Shown here piece after piece: positions 1-7,325 of a stretch of DNA of 64,000 bases; position 1 is the first letter of the stretch; the number at the start of each line of letters is the position of its first letter. Made by a program: the position numbers and the translations under genes. The notes beneath the pieces were generated by a model. That model saw only the letters and a list, made by a program, of their open reading frames with translations. It ran no database searches and had not been told where the DNA came from. Source of the DNA: Candidatus Yanofskybacteria bacterium CG10_big_fil_rev_8_21_14_0_10_36_16 (GTDB lineage: Bacteria; Patescibacteria; Paceibacteria; 2-02-FULL-40-12; IGHO2-01-FULL-4-A); contig PCXQ01000004.1 of assembly GCA_002794035.1 (NCBI GenBank), forward strand, positions 186,001 through 250,000, read 5' to 3'.

Positions 1-1
1 T

Positions 2-1390
2 ACTTTTACTTTAAGAGACAACATATTTTGGCACGACAATGAACCAATCACAGCAGACGATGTAGTGTTCACCATATTAACAGCACAAAACGAAAACTAT
101 AACAGTTTGCACATAATTAATTGGAAAGGCGTTGAGGTTTCTAAGATAGATTCAAGAACAATAGCTTTCAAGTTAAAAAACCAGTATGCGCATTTTTTGA
201 ATAACACAACGCTTGGGATAATACCGAAGCATCTTTGGGAAAATGTTAAACCTGTAAATTTCGGCTTATCCGACCTAAACACAAAACCAATAGGATCAGG
301 TCCTTATAAATTTGAAAAACTTAAAAAAGACGAGTTTGGCAACATTAAGGAATATGAACTAAGAGCATTTAAGGAATACCACGACGAAGGACCTTTTATA
401 AAAACTATTATATTTAAATTCTATATGTCCGAAGAAGATATGCTAGATGCAAAGAATAATGGGGACATAAATAGCTTATCTGTTTCTTCACAGGGACTTA
501 AAAAAATCAAATTCAAACAAAGAGCAACAATAAATAAGATAAAGCTTCCTAGATATTTCAGTGTATTTTTTAACCAAAATCAAAGCAGTGCCCTATCCGA
601 CAAAAATGTAAGACTGGCATTAAATTACGCAACAAACAAACAAGAACTTACAAATGAAATCCTCGGTGGCAATGCTGAAATTGTCAACTCTCCCATTTTA
701 TCAAACCTATTAGGATTAAAATCACCGTCTATTTCTTATAGCTATGACAAAAACAAAGCAATATCTCTACTGGAAGAAAAAGATTGGCTTTTGCAATCTC
801 CGGAAAATTCAGAGGGAACATCTAAAGACGAAGGAGAGCTGTCTCCTTTTAGATTCAAGGGTGAGGAAGAAGATATTGAAGAATTAAGAATTGAACTCAC
901 AACCTCTGACTGGCCTGAATTGCTTAATATAGCAACCGAAATTAAAAAACAGTGGGAAGAAATAGGTGTAGGCGTTGATCTGCAAGTTCTGCCTTTGCCA
1001 GAATTACAACAAGTCATAAAAGAAAGACAATACGAAGCACTTCTTTTTGGAGAGGTGTTGAATATAAACATTGATCCTTTTAGTTTCTGGCACTCTTCAG
1101 AGAAAAAAGACCCAGGATTAAATTTATCGCTTTATGATAACAAAAGTGCTGACCAACTGCTGGAAAATGCCAGGCAAACGGTAAGTTTTGATGAAAGAAT
1201 GCGAGTATATGAAGAATTCCAAGATATTCTTATTGAAGATGCCCCCGCGGTTTTCCTATATAGTCCTGACTATCTTTATGTTCAACCAGACAAAATAAAA
1301 AATAACAATACAAAAATAATATCGGTTCCATCAGAAAGATTCGGCAACATAAATAAGTGGTACATAAATACTAAAAGAGTATTTAAATAA
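2..1390 (+). CDS. ABC transporter peptide/nickel-type substrate-binding protein, 5' truncated
   Basis: Extracellular solute-binding protein family 5 (SBP_bac_5), which captures oligopeptides or similar ligands outside the cell for an ABC importer. The frame is open from base 2. The first residues, ending in TADDVVFTI, match the family's N-terminal motif of the LRD..W.D..P.TADDV type, so the gene begins upstream of the window and the GTG at 65 is internal. C-terminal features typical of the family are present: a segment with NVRLALNYATNKQ and a late PAVFLYSPDYLYV. Signal peptide and permease partners are outside the window. The ligand cannot be predicted. Confidence 0.9.
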   Translation, partial: TFTLRDNIFWHDNEPITADDVVFTILTAQNENYNSLHIINWKGVEVSKIDSRTIAFKLKNQYAHFLNNTTLGIIPKHLWENVKPVNFGLSDLNTKPIGSGPYKFEKLKKDEFGNIKEYELRAFKEYHDEGPFIKTIIFKFYMSEEDMLDAKNNGDINSLSVSSQGLKKIKFKQRATINKIKLPRYFSVFFNQNQSSALSDKNVRLALNYATNKQELTNEILGGNAEIVNSPILSNLLGLKSPSISYSYDKNKAISLLEEKDWLLQSPENSEGTSKDEGELSPFRFKGEEEDIEELRIELTTSDWPELLNIATEIKKQWEEIGVGVDLQVLPLPELQQVIKERQYEALLFGEVLNINIDPFSFWHSSEKKDPGLNLSLYDNKSADQLLENARQTVSFDERMRVYEEFQDILIEDAPAVFLYSPDYLYVQPDKIKNNNTKIISVPSERFGNINKWYINTKRVFK

Positions 1391-1417
1391 CACTTGGTCT
1401 TTGTAATTTCCCATATT

Positions 1418-1472
1418 GCCCAATCGGTGGAATTGGTAGACCTGCCCGCCAGTGCCTGACGCCGATGTGGTG
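1418..1472 (+). repeat. tRNA-Leu-like 5' fragments (degenerate)
   Basis: Two incomplete tRNA-Leu-like 5' pieces. Bases 1418-1441 contain the D-arm GTGGAATTGGTAGAC, identical to that of the intact tRNA-Leu downstream, but the acceptor strand GCCCAAT has no good partner. Bases 1461-1472 (GCCGATGTGGTG) look like an acceptor strand plus the start of a D-arm and pair perfectly with CATCGGC at 1640-1646. Neither folds into a full tRNA. Confidence 0.55.
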
Positions 1473-1491
1473 CGTTACTTATACAAATGGA

Positions 1492-1578
1492 GGGCGAGTG
1501 GTGGAATTGGTAGACACGTAGCGTTCAGGTCGCTATGGACGTAAGTCTGTGAGGGTTCAAATCCCTCCTCGCCCACCA
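1492..1578 (+). tRNA. tRNA-Leu (anticodon CAG)
   Basis: Complete class II tRNA of 87 nt. Acceptor GGGCGAG pairs with CTCGCCC; the discriminator is A and CCA is encoded. D-arm is GTGGAATTGGTAGAC. The anticodon arm TAGCG / CGCTA has loop TTCAGGT (CAG). The long variable arm is GAC-GTAA-GTC. The T-arm loop is TTCAAAT between GAGGG and CCCTC. It is flanked by a perfect 10-bp inverted repeat (1481-1490 with 1576-1585) that includes the encoded CCA, so the primary transcript has an extended acceptor-side stem. Confidence 0.95.
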
Positions 1579-1591
1579 TTTGTATGAAACA

Positions 1592-1650
1592 CATCCCGCC
1601 AAGGCGGGATGTCGCAAGGCTTGTGGGTTCAACTCCCACCATCGGCACTA
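1592..1650 (+). repeat. tRNA-Leu-like 3' fragment (degenerate)
   Basis: Contains a variable-arm-like GTC-GCAA-GGC, then a canonical T-arm (GTGGG TTCAACT CCCAC, 1623-1639) and acceptor strand CATCGGC followed by ACTA instead of ACCA. It is preceded by a palindrome ATCCCGCC-AA-GGCGGGAT where an anticodon arm would lie, but that loop is too short for an anticodon. Its 5' partner appears to be 1461-1467, on the far side of the intact tRNA-Leu. Confidence 0.55.
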
Positions 1651-1713
1651 GACATTGACAGGCAGATACACCCCGCCAATACGGGGCAACAAATTAAATA
1701 ATTAAAAAATAAT

Positions 1714-3744
1714 ATGAAAAAAGAAGAATTAAATTTCTCGTTAGAAAAAATGAAAGAACAAAATAAAATAAATGATACAGACTCACAAATTGAGGCTGTT
1801 TTAAGCACGGTCCCCCAACCTCCCCAACCTAATACATTGAGGTCCCAAAGCACATCCTCAGGGAGACCAAATCGAAGCAGGGGGAACAGAAACATGAGGA
1901 CAACCAGACCAATGGGACCTACAAATAGACAAGCCCCTAGAGCAGGGTCATCCAGTTCAACCCAACAACCCAACACCCAAAGAAAAAAAAATCGTTATCA
2001 GCGCAACAGACGCGATCTCGCGCGTCCAATAAAACGTCTTCCAAAAGTAGAAAGAGAGCATGAAAGATACACAGAAGCTGAGATTGATTCGCTTAAAGTA
2101 ATAGCCCTTGGGGGTCTTGGTGAAATCGGCAGAAATATGACCATCTTTGAATACAAAGATGAAATAATATTAGTTGATGCCGGATTGGGATTCCCTGAAG
2201 ACGACATGCCTGGAGTTGATTACACCATTCCCAACACCTACTATTTACAGAACAGAAAAGAACACATCAAAGGGATGGTTGTTACACATGGACACTTAGA
2301 TCACATAGGAGCTATCCCTTATATAATGAACAAGATAGGAAATCCGCCCATATATACCGCTGATCTAACAAGAGGAATTATACTTAAAAGGCATCAGGAT
2401 TTTAAACATCTGCCCGAACTGGAAATTGAAGTTATAAAACCAAAAGAAAAGGTAAAACTTGGAAAATACTTTGAAGTTGAGCCATTTCTAATAAACCACA
2501 CTATTCCGGATGATTTAGCTTTGATTATTCGCACTCCCGCAGGCACTGTTTTTCACACATCTGATTATAAATTTGATCCTCAACCACTAAATCAAGATCC
2601 CGTTGACTTTGGAGAATTAGATAAAATTGGCGACGCAGGCATTGATCTTTTGATGGCTGATTCAACAGGTGCAGAAAAAGATGAGCCATCAATGTCAGAA
2701 ACCGTAATACAAGAAAACTTAGACAAAATTTTTGCAGAATCTGACAAAATGATAATAGCTAGCACCTTCTCATCTCTAATTAACCGTATACAACAATTAA
2801 TAACTTTGTCTGAAAAATACGGACGCAAGGTTATATTGGATGGATTTAGCTTGAAAAATAATGTTGCAATTGCTCAAGAATTAAAACAAATCAATATTAA
2901 AAAAGAGACCCTTTTGCCTATAGCAGAAATCGACAAATACCCCAGGGAAAAAATAACCGTAATAGGTACGGGTGCTCAAGGCGAAGGCCAAGCAATGCTT
3001 ATGCGCATAGCTTCAGGAGAACACAGATATATTAAACTTCTCAAAGGTGATTCCGTTATATTTTCTTCGTCTGTAATTCCTGGAAACGAAAGGTCAGTTC
3101 AAAGAATCAAAGATTTGTTTTATCGCATGGGAACCAAGGTGTATCATTACGGCATGATGGACATCCACGCGTCGGGACATGGCCACAAAGATGATTTGAA
3201 AAAAATGATAAAACTCATAAAACCAAAATTCTTTATGCCTATTCATGGACAATACTCAATGATGGTAAATCATAGTTATCTGGCCCAAGAAGAAGGAGTA
3301 CCTGAAAAAAATATTATAATTGCCGATAATGGCTCAATAGTTCATGTTACTCCAAGCGAAGTCTGGCTAGATAAAAAAACTATACCTGCTGACAATGTAA
3401 TGGTTGATGGCCTTGGTATTGGTGATATAGGAAATGTAGTACTTCGTGACCGACAAGTACTAGCCGAAGACGGAATGTTTGTTATAATTGCCTTAGTGGA
3501 CTTTAAAACAGGAAAAGTTAGATCTAGCCCAGATATTATTTCACGTGGATTTGTCTACCTTAAAGAAAACAAAGACCTCCTTATGGAAGTCCGCAAAAAA
3601 GTGCGACACTTAATTGAAAAGAAAACTACAAAACCAATAAACCGCGACTATATAAAAGATCTTATAAGAGACGAGATAGGTCTATTCTTATTCCAAAGAA
3701 CAGAACGAAGACCGATGGTTCTGCCGGTTGTGATTGAAATATAA
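1714..3744 (+). CDS. rnj: Ribonuclease J (metallo-beta-lactamase RNase)
   Basis: 5'-3' exo/endoribonuclease of the beta-CASP metallo-beta-lactamase family, acting in mRNA decay and rRNA/tRNA maturation in the cytoplasm. The core begins near residue 126 (LKVIALGGLGEIGRN). The zinc-binding motif HGHLDH is at 192-197, followed by IGA. A later segment includes FMPIHGQYSMMV, the C-terminal metal-site His region. The protein is longer than usual (676 aa) because residues about 30-115 form a low-complexity Pro/Gln/Ser/Arg-rich basic tail, a plausible RNA-binding extension. The ATG at 1714 has no Shine-Dalgarno. A diverged copy of the C-terminal codons lies just downstream. Confidence 0.96.
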   Translation: MKKEELNFSLEKMKEQNKINDTDSQIEAVLSTVPQPPQPNTLRSQSTSSGRPNRSRGNRNMRTTRPMGPTNRQAPRAGSSSSTQQPNTQRKKNRYQRNRRDLARPIKRLPKVEREHERYTEAEIDSLKVIALGGLGEIGRNMTIFEYKDEIILVDAGLGFPEDDMPGVDYTIPNTYYLQNRKEHIKGMVVTHGHLDHIGAIPYIMNKIGNPPIYTADLTRGIILKRHQDFKHLPELEIEVIKPKEKVKLGKYFEVEPFLINHTIPDDLALIIRTPAGTVFHTSDYKFDPQPLNQDPVDFGELDKIGDAGIDLLMADSTGAEKDEPSMSETVIQENLDKIFAESDKMIIASTFSSLINRIQQLITLSEKYGRKVILDGFSLKNNVAIAQELKQINIKKETLLPIAEIDKYPREKITVIGTGAQGEGQAMLMRIASGEHRYIKLLKGDSVIFSSSVIPGNERSVQRIKDLFYRMGTKVYHYGMMDIHASGHGHKDDLKKMIKLIKPKFFMPIHGQYSMMVNHSYLAQEEGVPEKNIIIADNGSIVHVTPSEVWLDKKTIPADNVMVDGLGIGDIGNVVLRDRQVLAEDGMFVIIALVDFKTGKVRSSPDIISRGFVYLKENKDLLMEVRKKVRHLIEKKTTKPINRDYIKDLIRDEIGLFLFQRTERRPMVLPVVIEI

Positions 3745-3757
3745 AAGGTTCATTAAA

Positions 3758-3808
3758 TCACAAAGAGATCCCGAACAAAGTGAGGGGCCGGTTGTCATCG
3801 AAATCTAA
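3758..3808 (+). pseudogene. Remnant of a second RNase J 3' end
   Basis: Seventeen codons ending in PVVIEI-stop, the same six C-terminal residues as the intact rnj that ends 64 bp upstream. The codons differ: GTC ATC GAA ATC here against GTG ATT GAA ATA in rnj. The segment also starts with SQRDPE, aligning loosely with FQRTER of rnj. Because the similarity is at protein level with synonymous differences, it looks like the tail of a diverged homologue rather than a fresh tandem duplication. It is short, so chance cannot be fully excluded. Confidence 0.5.
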
Positions 3809-3812
3809 TCTT

Positions 3813-3986
3813 GTGATTTGCGTGTTAAATTAGTAAGCCCCAATAATAATGGGCTTAGACTAATTTAACCACAGAGGCTTGTCCAATTTTTTCGTTGGAA
3901 CTTTAGCATTAGCACTCAACGTACTATTTGTACGCCTCGTACTAATGCTAAATTCCGCCTCAAACTTAAACAAGCACGCAAATCAC
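3813..3986 (+). repeat. Foldback element E1 (three-way-junction palindrome)
   Basis: Nested inverted repeats fill the rnj-trpS gap. A closing stem of 12 bp (3813-3824 GTGATTTGCGTG with 3975-3986) encloses two hairpins. Hairpin A is 3824-3840 with 3851-3869, one 2-nt bulge, tip AAGCCC...GGGCTT. Hairpin B is 3902-3912 with 3942-3952, and its apex is CGTAC-TATTT-GTACG at 3920-3934. On the opposite strand it shares its plan and linker sequence with the element at 44308-44474. Confidence 0.8.
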
Positions 3987-4009
3987 TAAAAACTTGGCAA
4001 ACTAAGATT

Positions 4010-5014
4010 ATGCGTATTTTTAGTGGAATCAGGCCCAGCGGTAATTTGCATTTAGGCAATTACCTTGGGGCTGTTAAAAATTGGATTGAATTACAAAATA
4101 AACCAGATACAGAGCTGGCGGTTTTTGGCGTTATGGATTATCACGGCATCACAACGCCTTATGATCCAAAAACATACAGAAATCAAGTTTTGTCCGTAGC
4201 TACGGAGTATATTTCTGCAGGACTTAATCCGGACGGAAAAAAGATATTACTTATTCGCCAATCTCGTGTCCCCCAACACACAGAGCTCGCATGGCTTTTT
4301 AACACAATCACACCCATCAGTTGGTTAAATCGTCTGCCAACCTACAAGGAACAGCTTGAAAAATCACCTAAGTATAATCATATAGGTCTTTTTGACTACC
4401 CAGTACTTATGGCAGCAGACATACTCGCATATAAAGCTGGGACCGTACCTGTTGGTGCTGACCAAATGGCACACATTGATATAACCAATGAGATAGCCAA
4501 GAAATTTAATTCTATGTTTGGAGAAACATTTAGCTCTGTAAAAGTGCCCAAGATTGAAGGAGCTCGCATAATGTCTCTTCAAAATCCAAACAACAAGATG
4601 TCCAAAACCACTTCGGCAGGCTCAGGACAAGCCGGAGATGAAGCAATAATGCTACTTGATACACCAGATGAGGTCAGAAATAAAATAAAAAAGGCAGTAA
4701 CCGACTCAGGTAGCGAGATAAAATTTGATATAAAAGAAAAACCCGCAATTTCAAACCTTCTCTCAATATTCAGCTTGGTGGTCAACAAAGAAATTCCTGA
4801 ACTTGAAAAACAATATAGCAATAAAAGTTATTCTGAATTTAAAAACGATTTAGCAGAAGTTGTTGTATCATTCTTAAAGCCCTTCCAAGAAAAATATAAA
4901 GAAATTAATTCAAATCCAAATGAAGTAGAGGAAACATTGATTAAATCTGAAGAAAACGCTATAAATATAGTGAGCAGTACACTAAAAGAAGTAAAAGAAA
5001 AAATGGGTTTATAG
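4010..5014 (+). CDS. trpS: Tryptophanyl-tRNA synthetase
   Basis: Class Ic aminoacyl-tRNA synthetase charging tRNA-Trp with tryptophan in the cytoplasm. N-terminal FSGIRPSGNLHLGNYLGA contains the HIGH-type motif (HLGN, residues 14-17). The KMSKS-type loop reads KMSKT at 196-200. Directly after it, TSAGSGQAG replaces the usual Asp-Pro-Asn-Pro stretch and makes the loop about five residues longer than in typical TrpRS. The underlying DNA resembles a palindromic intergenic repeat, so this looks like a tolerated repeat insertion at the active-site loop. Length 334 aa is normal. No Shine-Dalgarno precedes the ATG. Confidence 0.96.
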   Translation: MRIFSGIRPSGNLHLGNYLGAVKNWIELQNKPDTELAVFGVMDYHGITTPYDPKTYRNQVLSVATEYISAGLNPDGKKILLIRQSRVPQHTELAWLFNTITPISWLNRLPTYKEQLEKSPKYNHIGLFDYPVLMAADILAYKAGTVPVGADQMAHIDITNEIAKKFNSMFGETFSSVKVPKIEGARIMSLQNPNNKMSKTTSAGSGQAGDEAIMLLDTPDEVRNKIKKAVTDSGSEIKFDIKEKPAISNLLSIFSLVVNKEIPELEKQYSNKSYSEFKNDLAEVVVSFLKPFQEKYKEINSNPNEVEETLIKSEENAINIVSSTLKEVKEKMGL

Positions 5015-5048
5015 CCCTGACAAAAACATACACAACGAGGAGGACGCC

Positions 5049-5150
5049 ATGAAGAAAGCACTATCCTTTATTATTATGATGCCCCTTTTCCCTCTTTTTT
5101 GCATAATGTGTGCCGAAACCCACAGAGTAAAATTTCCTCATTTTGAATAA
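5049..5150 (+). CDS. Small secreted or membrane peptide (33 aa)
   Basis: Short reading frame of 33 codons beginning MKKALSFIIMMPLFPLFC, which looks like a signal peptide or lipoprotein leader, followed by a short polar tail ending FPHFE. A strong ribosome site GAGGAGG lies 5 nt before the ATG, and a good intrinsic terminator follows 8 nt after the stop, so the unit looks like a real single-gene transcript. I recognise no family. It sits between trpS and a foldback element. Confidence 0.55.
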   Translation: MKKALSFIIMMPLFPLFCIMCAETHRVKFPHFE

Positions 5151-5156
5151 AAATGC

Positions 5157-5182
5157 ACCCCCGCCTTGGCGGGGTCTTTATT
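5157..5182 (+). terminator. Intrinsic terminator after the 33-aa peptide gene
   Basis: Stem CCCCGCC (5159-5165), loop TT, GGCGGGG (5168-5174), followed by TCTTTATTT. Confidence 0.8.
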
Positions 5183-5237
5183 TGCATATAATCCATTTTT
5201 ATGCTATATTGTTAAGTATTATACAGGTCCTTAATGA

Positions 5238-5369
5238 AATGATTTTCGTAGCGAGGATTTCAAATTTTTAGACATAAACTATTAAAATTTGAGATGCATA
5301 CTGGACGTATGTTGAACAAATTTTGATAGTTTAGAGCAAAAATTTTTAATCCGCAGTAGAAAAATCATT
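5238..5369 (+). repeat. Foldback element E2 upstream of rpmF
   Basis: Long imperfect palindrome. Outer arms are AATGATTTT (5238-5246) and AAAATCATT (5361-5369). An inner 15-bp arm (5276-5290 with 5318-5332) has a single G-T wobble. The apex is CATAC-TGGAC-GTATG at 5297-5311, preceded by GAG and followed by TTGA, as in elements E1 and E4. It occupies the rpmF leader region, so it may also act in the rpmF transcript. Confidence 0.7.
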
Positions 5370-5388
5370 GCGTTAAAGATCTGCCAGC

Positions 5389-5604
5389 ATGCCAGAACCA
5401 AAGAAACACAAAACTAGAGGCGGTAGTAACCGCAGAAGAAGCCACTTAGCACTAAAGAAATTAGTGCTGGTTTCATGTGGCCACTGTGGAAAGGCTAGAA
5501 CTCCTCACCGTGTCTGCCCTAACTGTGGTTTTTACAAAAACATAGAAGCAGTAAACGTATTAGAAAAAGAATTAAAAAAGAAAGAAAAGAAAAACCGATC
5601 CTAA
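5389..5604 (+). CDS. rpmF: 50S ribosomal protein L32 (bL32)
   Basis: Large-subunit ribosomal protein. N-terminal MPEPKKHKTRGGSNRRRSH is the basic family signature, followed by a zinc ribbon with CGHC and CPNC (C+ type, four cysteines retained). The C-terminal helix is Lys/Glu rich. At 71 aa it is slightly longer than the usual 57-65. It is followed after 71 bp by nusB, the same direction. Confidence 0.96.
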   Translation: MPEPKKHKTRGGSNRRRSHLALKKLVLVSCGHCGKARTPHRVCPNCGFYKNIEAVNVLEKELKKKEKKNRS

Positions 5605-5613
5605 TGTACTAAT

Positions 5614-5662
5614 TGATACTAGTGATGCTAAGATGTTCTAACAATTAACACCACTAGTATAT
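5614..5662 (+). repeat. Hairpin between rpmF and nusB
   Basis: Inverted repeat ATACTAGTG ... CACTAGTAT around an AT-rich loop, without a T-run. It is too weak as a terminator and may be an mRNA processing or stability hairpin. Confidence 0.45.
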
Positions 5663-5675
5663 TGGAACAGTATCA

Positions 5676-6179
5676 GTGGCCTCAAGACATTTGTCACGTT
5701 CAATAGCAATGCAATCACTCTATGAGTGGGATTTTGGTGGGCAAAAAAATGAAAAACTTCCCGAAATTGTCGAACACAACATACAAGAATTTGCTTCCGG
5801 CTTAAAGGAGGAGCATATTGAATTTGTTAAATCACTAGTTGAAGGAACAATCTCAAAACAAAAAGAAATAGACGCTATCGTAGAAAAAGCCGCTCCTCAG
5901 TGGCCAATAAAACAAATCGCGATGGTAGACAAAGCTGTATTACGCCTTGGTATTTATGAACTTCTATTTGGGAAAAGAGATGAGGTTCCTCCAAAAGTAG
6001 CTATAAATGAATCAATAGAGCTTGCTAAAACATTCGGTGGTGATGCATCAGGCAAGTTTGTAAATGGAGTACTGGGAACTATTTACAGAGAAATCGGTGA
6101 ACCAGGCAAAGATGATAAGCCAAAAGAAAAAGAAGATTCCCCTGACCCAGAGGAATCTGAAGATAAAAAAACAGAATAA
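5676..6179 (+). CDS. nusB: Transcription antitermination protein NusB
   Basis: All-helical RNA-binding factor that pairs with S10/NusE on boxA RNA for rRNA antitermination. The sequence starts MASRHLSRSIAMQSLYEWDF, typical of NusB, and contains the family core PKVAINESIELAKTFGG followed by SGKFVNGVLG near the C-terminus. The start is GTG. An acidic, Lys/Glu/Pro-rich tail of about 25 residues is added after the conserved domain, a common CPR-style extension. Followed by rnc, the same strand. Confidence 0.93.
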   Translation: MASRHLSRSIAMQSLYEWDFGGQKNEKLPEIVEHNIQEFASGLKEEHIEFVKSLVEGTISKQKEIDAIVEKAAPQWPIKQIAMVDKAVLRLGIYELLFGKRDEVPPKVAINESIELAKTFGGDASGKFVNGVLGTIYREIGEPGKDDKPKEKEDSPDPEESEDKKTE

Positions 6180-6197
6180 GTTAATTAAAAATAAATT

Positions 6198-6268
6198 TGA
6201 ATTAGGAATCAGGAATTAGGAGTTATGAATTTTAATTACAATTCATGATTCATGCTTCGTGATTCTAG
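6198..6268 (+). repeat. Imperfect foldback before rnc
   Basis: Left arm GAATCAGGAATTAGGAG... and right arm ATTCATGATTCATGCTTCG... are approximate reverse complements. It contains the upstream in-frame GTG of the rnc frame, which argues that the true rnc start is the later ATG at 6274. Confidence 0.5.
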
Positions 6269-6273
6269 TTTTT

Positions 6274-6981
6274 ATGCACGAAGATAAAGTGGCCGATTTA
6301 GAAAAAAATATCGGCATAACCTTCTCAAACAAGGACCATGCTTTACAGGCCCTTACGCACAGGTCATATCTCAATGAAAATACAAAATGGCATTTAGATC
6401 ACAATGAGCGCCTAGAATTCTTAGGTGATGCGGTTTTAGAATTGGTTGTAACCGAATATTTATACACCAAATACCCCGACAAACCCGAGGGCGAAATGAC
6501 GAATTGGCGCGCAGCATTAGTAAACTCAATAATGCTAGCTAAAATTTCGTCTAAATTCAGCCTGAATGACAATGTGCTTTTATCACGAGGCGAAGCTCGA
6601 GATACAGGAAGAGCAAGACAATATATACTGGCCAATGCGGTTGAGGCACTAATAGGAGCTCTTTACCTAGATCAAGGTTATAAGGTATGCGCGGAATTCA
6701 TAAATAAATTTATTATTTCCGAACTTGACGATATACTAGAAAACAAACTCTACAAAGATTATAAGAGCTTATTCCAAGAAGAGGCTCAAGACAAAGTTGG
6801 TATTACCCCTACATATGAAGTGGTTGATGAATGGGGTCCGGACCATGCCAAAACATTTAAGGTAGGATTGTTCTTGGAAAAAGATAAGATATCTGAAGGT
6901 GAAGGCAAATCAAAACAAGAGGCCCAACAAGAAGCTGCGAAAAAAGGGCTAGAAGCAAAAGGATGGGGAGAAAAAATTTGA
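6274..6981 (+). CDS. rnc: Ribonuclease III
   Basis: Double-strand-specific endoribonuclease for rRNA processing and mRNA turnover. The catalytic signature NERLEFLGDAVLEL is intact, and acidic residues downstream (EALIGALYLDQG) match the second metal-binding motif. The C-terminal third is a double-stranded RNA-binding domain (LFQEEAQDK ... KSKQEAQQEAAKKGLE). The ATG at 6274 (MHEDKV) is preferred over an upstream GTG at 6259 that lies in a foldback repeat. A strong terminator follows directly. Confidence 0.96.
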   Translation: MHEDKVADLEKNIGITFSNKDHALQALTHRSYLNENTKWHLDHNERLEFLGDAVLELVVTEYLYTKYPDKPEGEMTNWRAALVNSIMLAKISSKFSLNDNVLLSRGEARDTGRARQYILANAVEALIGALYLDQGYKVCAEFINKFIISELDDILENKLYKDYKSLFQEEAQDKVGITPTYEVVDEWGPDHAKTFKVGLFLEKDKISEGEGKSKQEAQQEAAKKGLEAKGWGEKI

Positions 6982-6994
6982 TATTAACCTAAAA

Positions 6995-7024
6995 CCCCTC
7001 CGCCTAAGGCGGAGGGGTTTTTAA
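6995..7024 (+). terminator. Intrinsic terminator after rnc
   Basis: Perfect 10-bp stem CCCCTCCGCC-TAA-GGCGGAGGGG followed by five T. Confidence 0.9.
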
Positions 7025-7041
7025 ATTTAAACAAAATTACA

Positions 7042-7245
7042 CTAAATAATAAAAGGCAAACGCATAATATACCCGACAACAATCATTGTTATGCCCCAAA
7101 TACCAATAGCGTGCTCACGACGCATAATCTTAAAAACAGCATCATCAACTTGGTGTTCTTGTCTGAAACGATAATGAACCATGATTGCCGTATAAGCAAT
7201 CATGATTTTACCAACAACATCTAATGTTTCTCCGATTAATTCCAT
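7042..7245 (-). CDS. Small conserved-looking membrane protein (67 aa)
   Basis: Unknown function. Two hydrophobic segments, one near residues 9-26 (VVGKIMIAYTAIMVHY) and one at 48-66 (IGIWGITMIVVGYIM), separated by a basic/acidic linker RFRQEHQVDDAVFKIMRREHA. This suggests a hairpin membrane protein with a cytoplasmic loop. It is transcribed towards the rnc terminator, which can serve both strands. No recognised domain. Confidence 0.6.
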   Translation of the reverse strand: MELIGETLDVVGKIMIAYTAIMVHYRFRQEHQVDDAVFKIMRREHAIGIWGITMIVVGYIMRLPFII

Positions 7246-7312
7246 GTTTCTAAAAAAATAATAAAAATATTTTAATCCCCCGATATTAATTAATTTTAAA
7301 ATTGTCTTTTGT

Positions 7313-7318
7313 TATAAT
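7313..7318 (+). promoter_or_regulatory. -10 box, probable leaderless promoter
   Basis: Perfect TATAAT with 7 nt to the ATG at 7326, so transcription is expected to begin at or next to the start codon. No clear -35. Confidence 0.6.
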
Positions 7319-7325
7319 TAAAATT

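Noticed and set aside
6259..6273. Upstream GTG start for rnc
   Set aside because: Lies within a foldback repeat and adds five residues not seen at RNase III N-termini; the ATG at 6274 is more natural.
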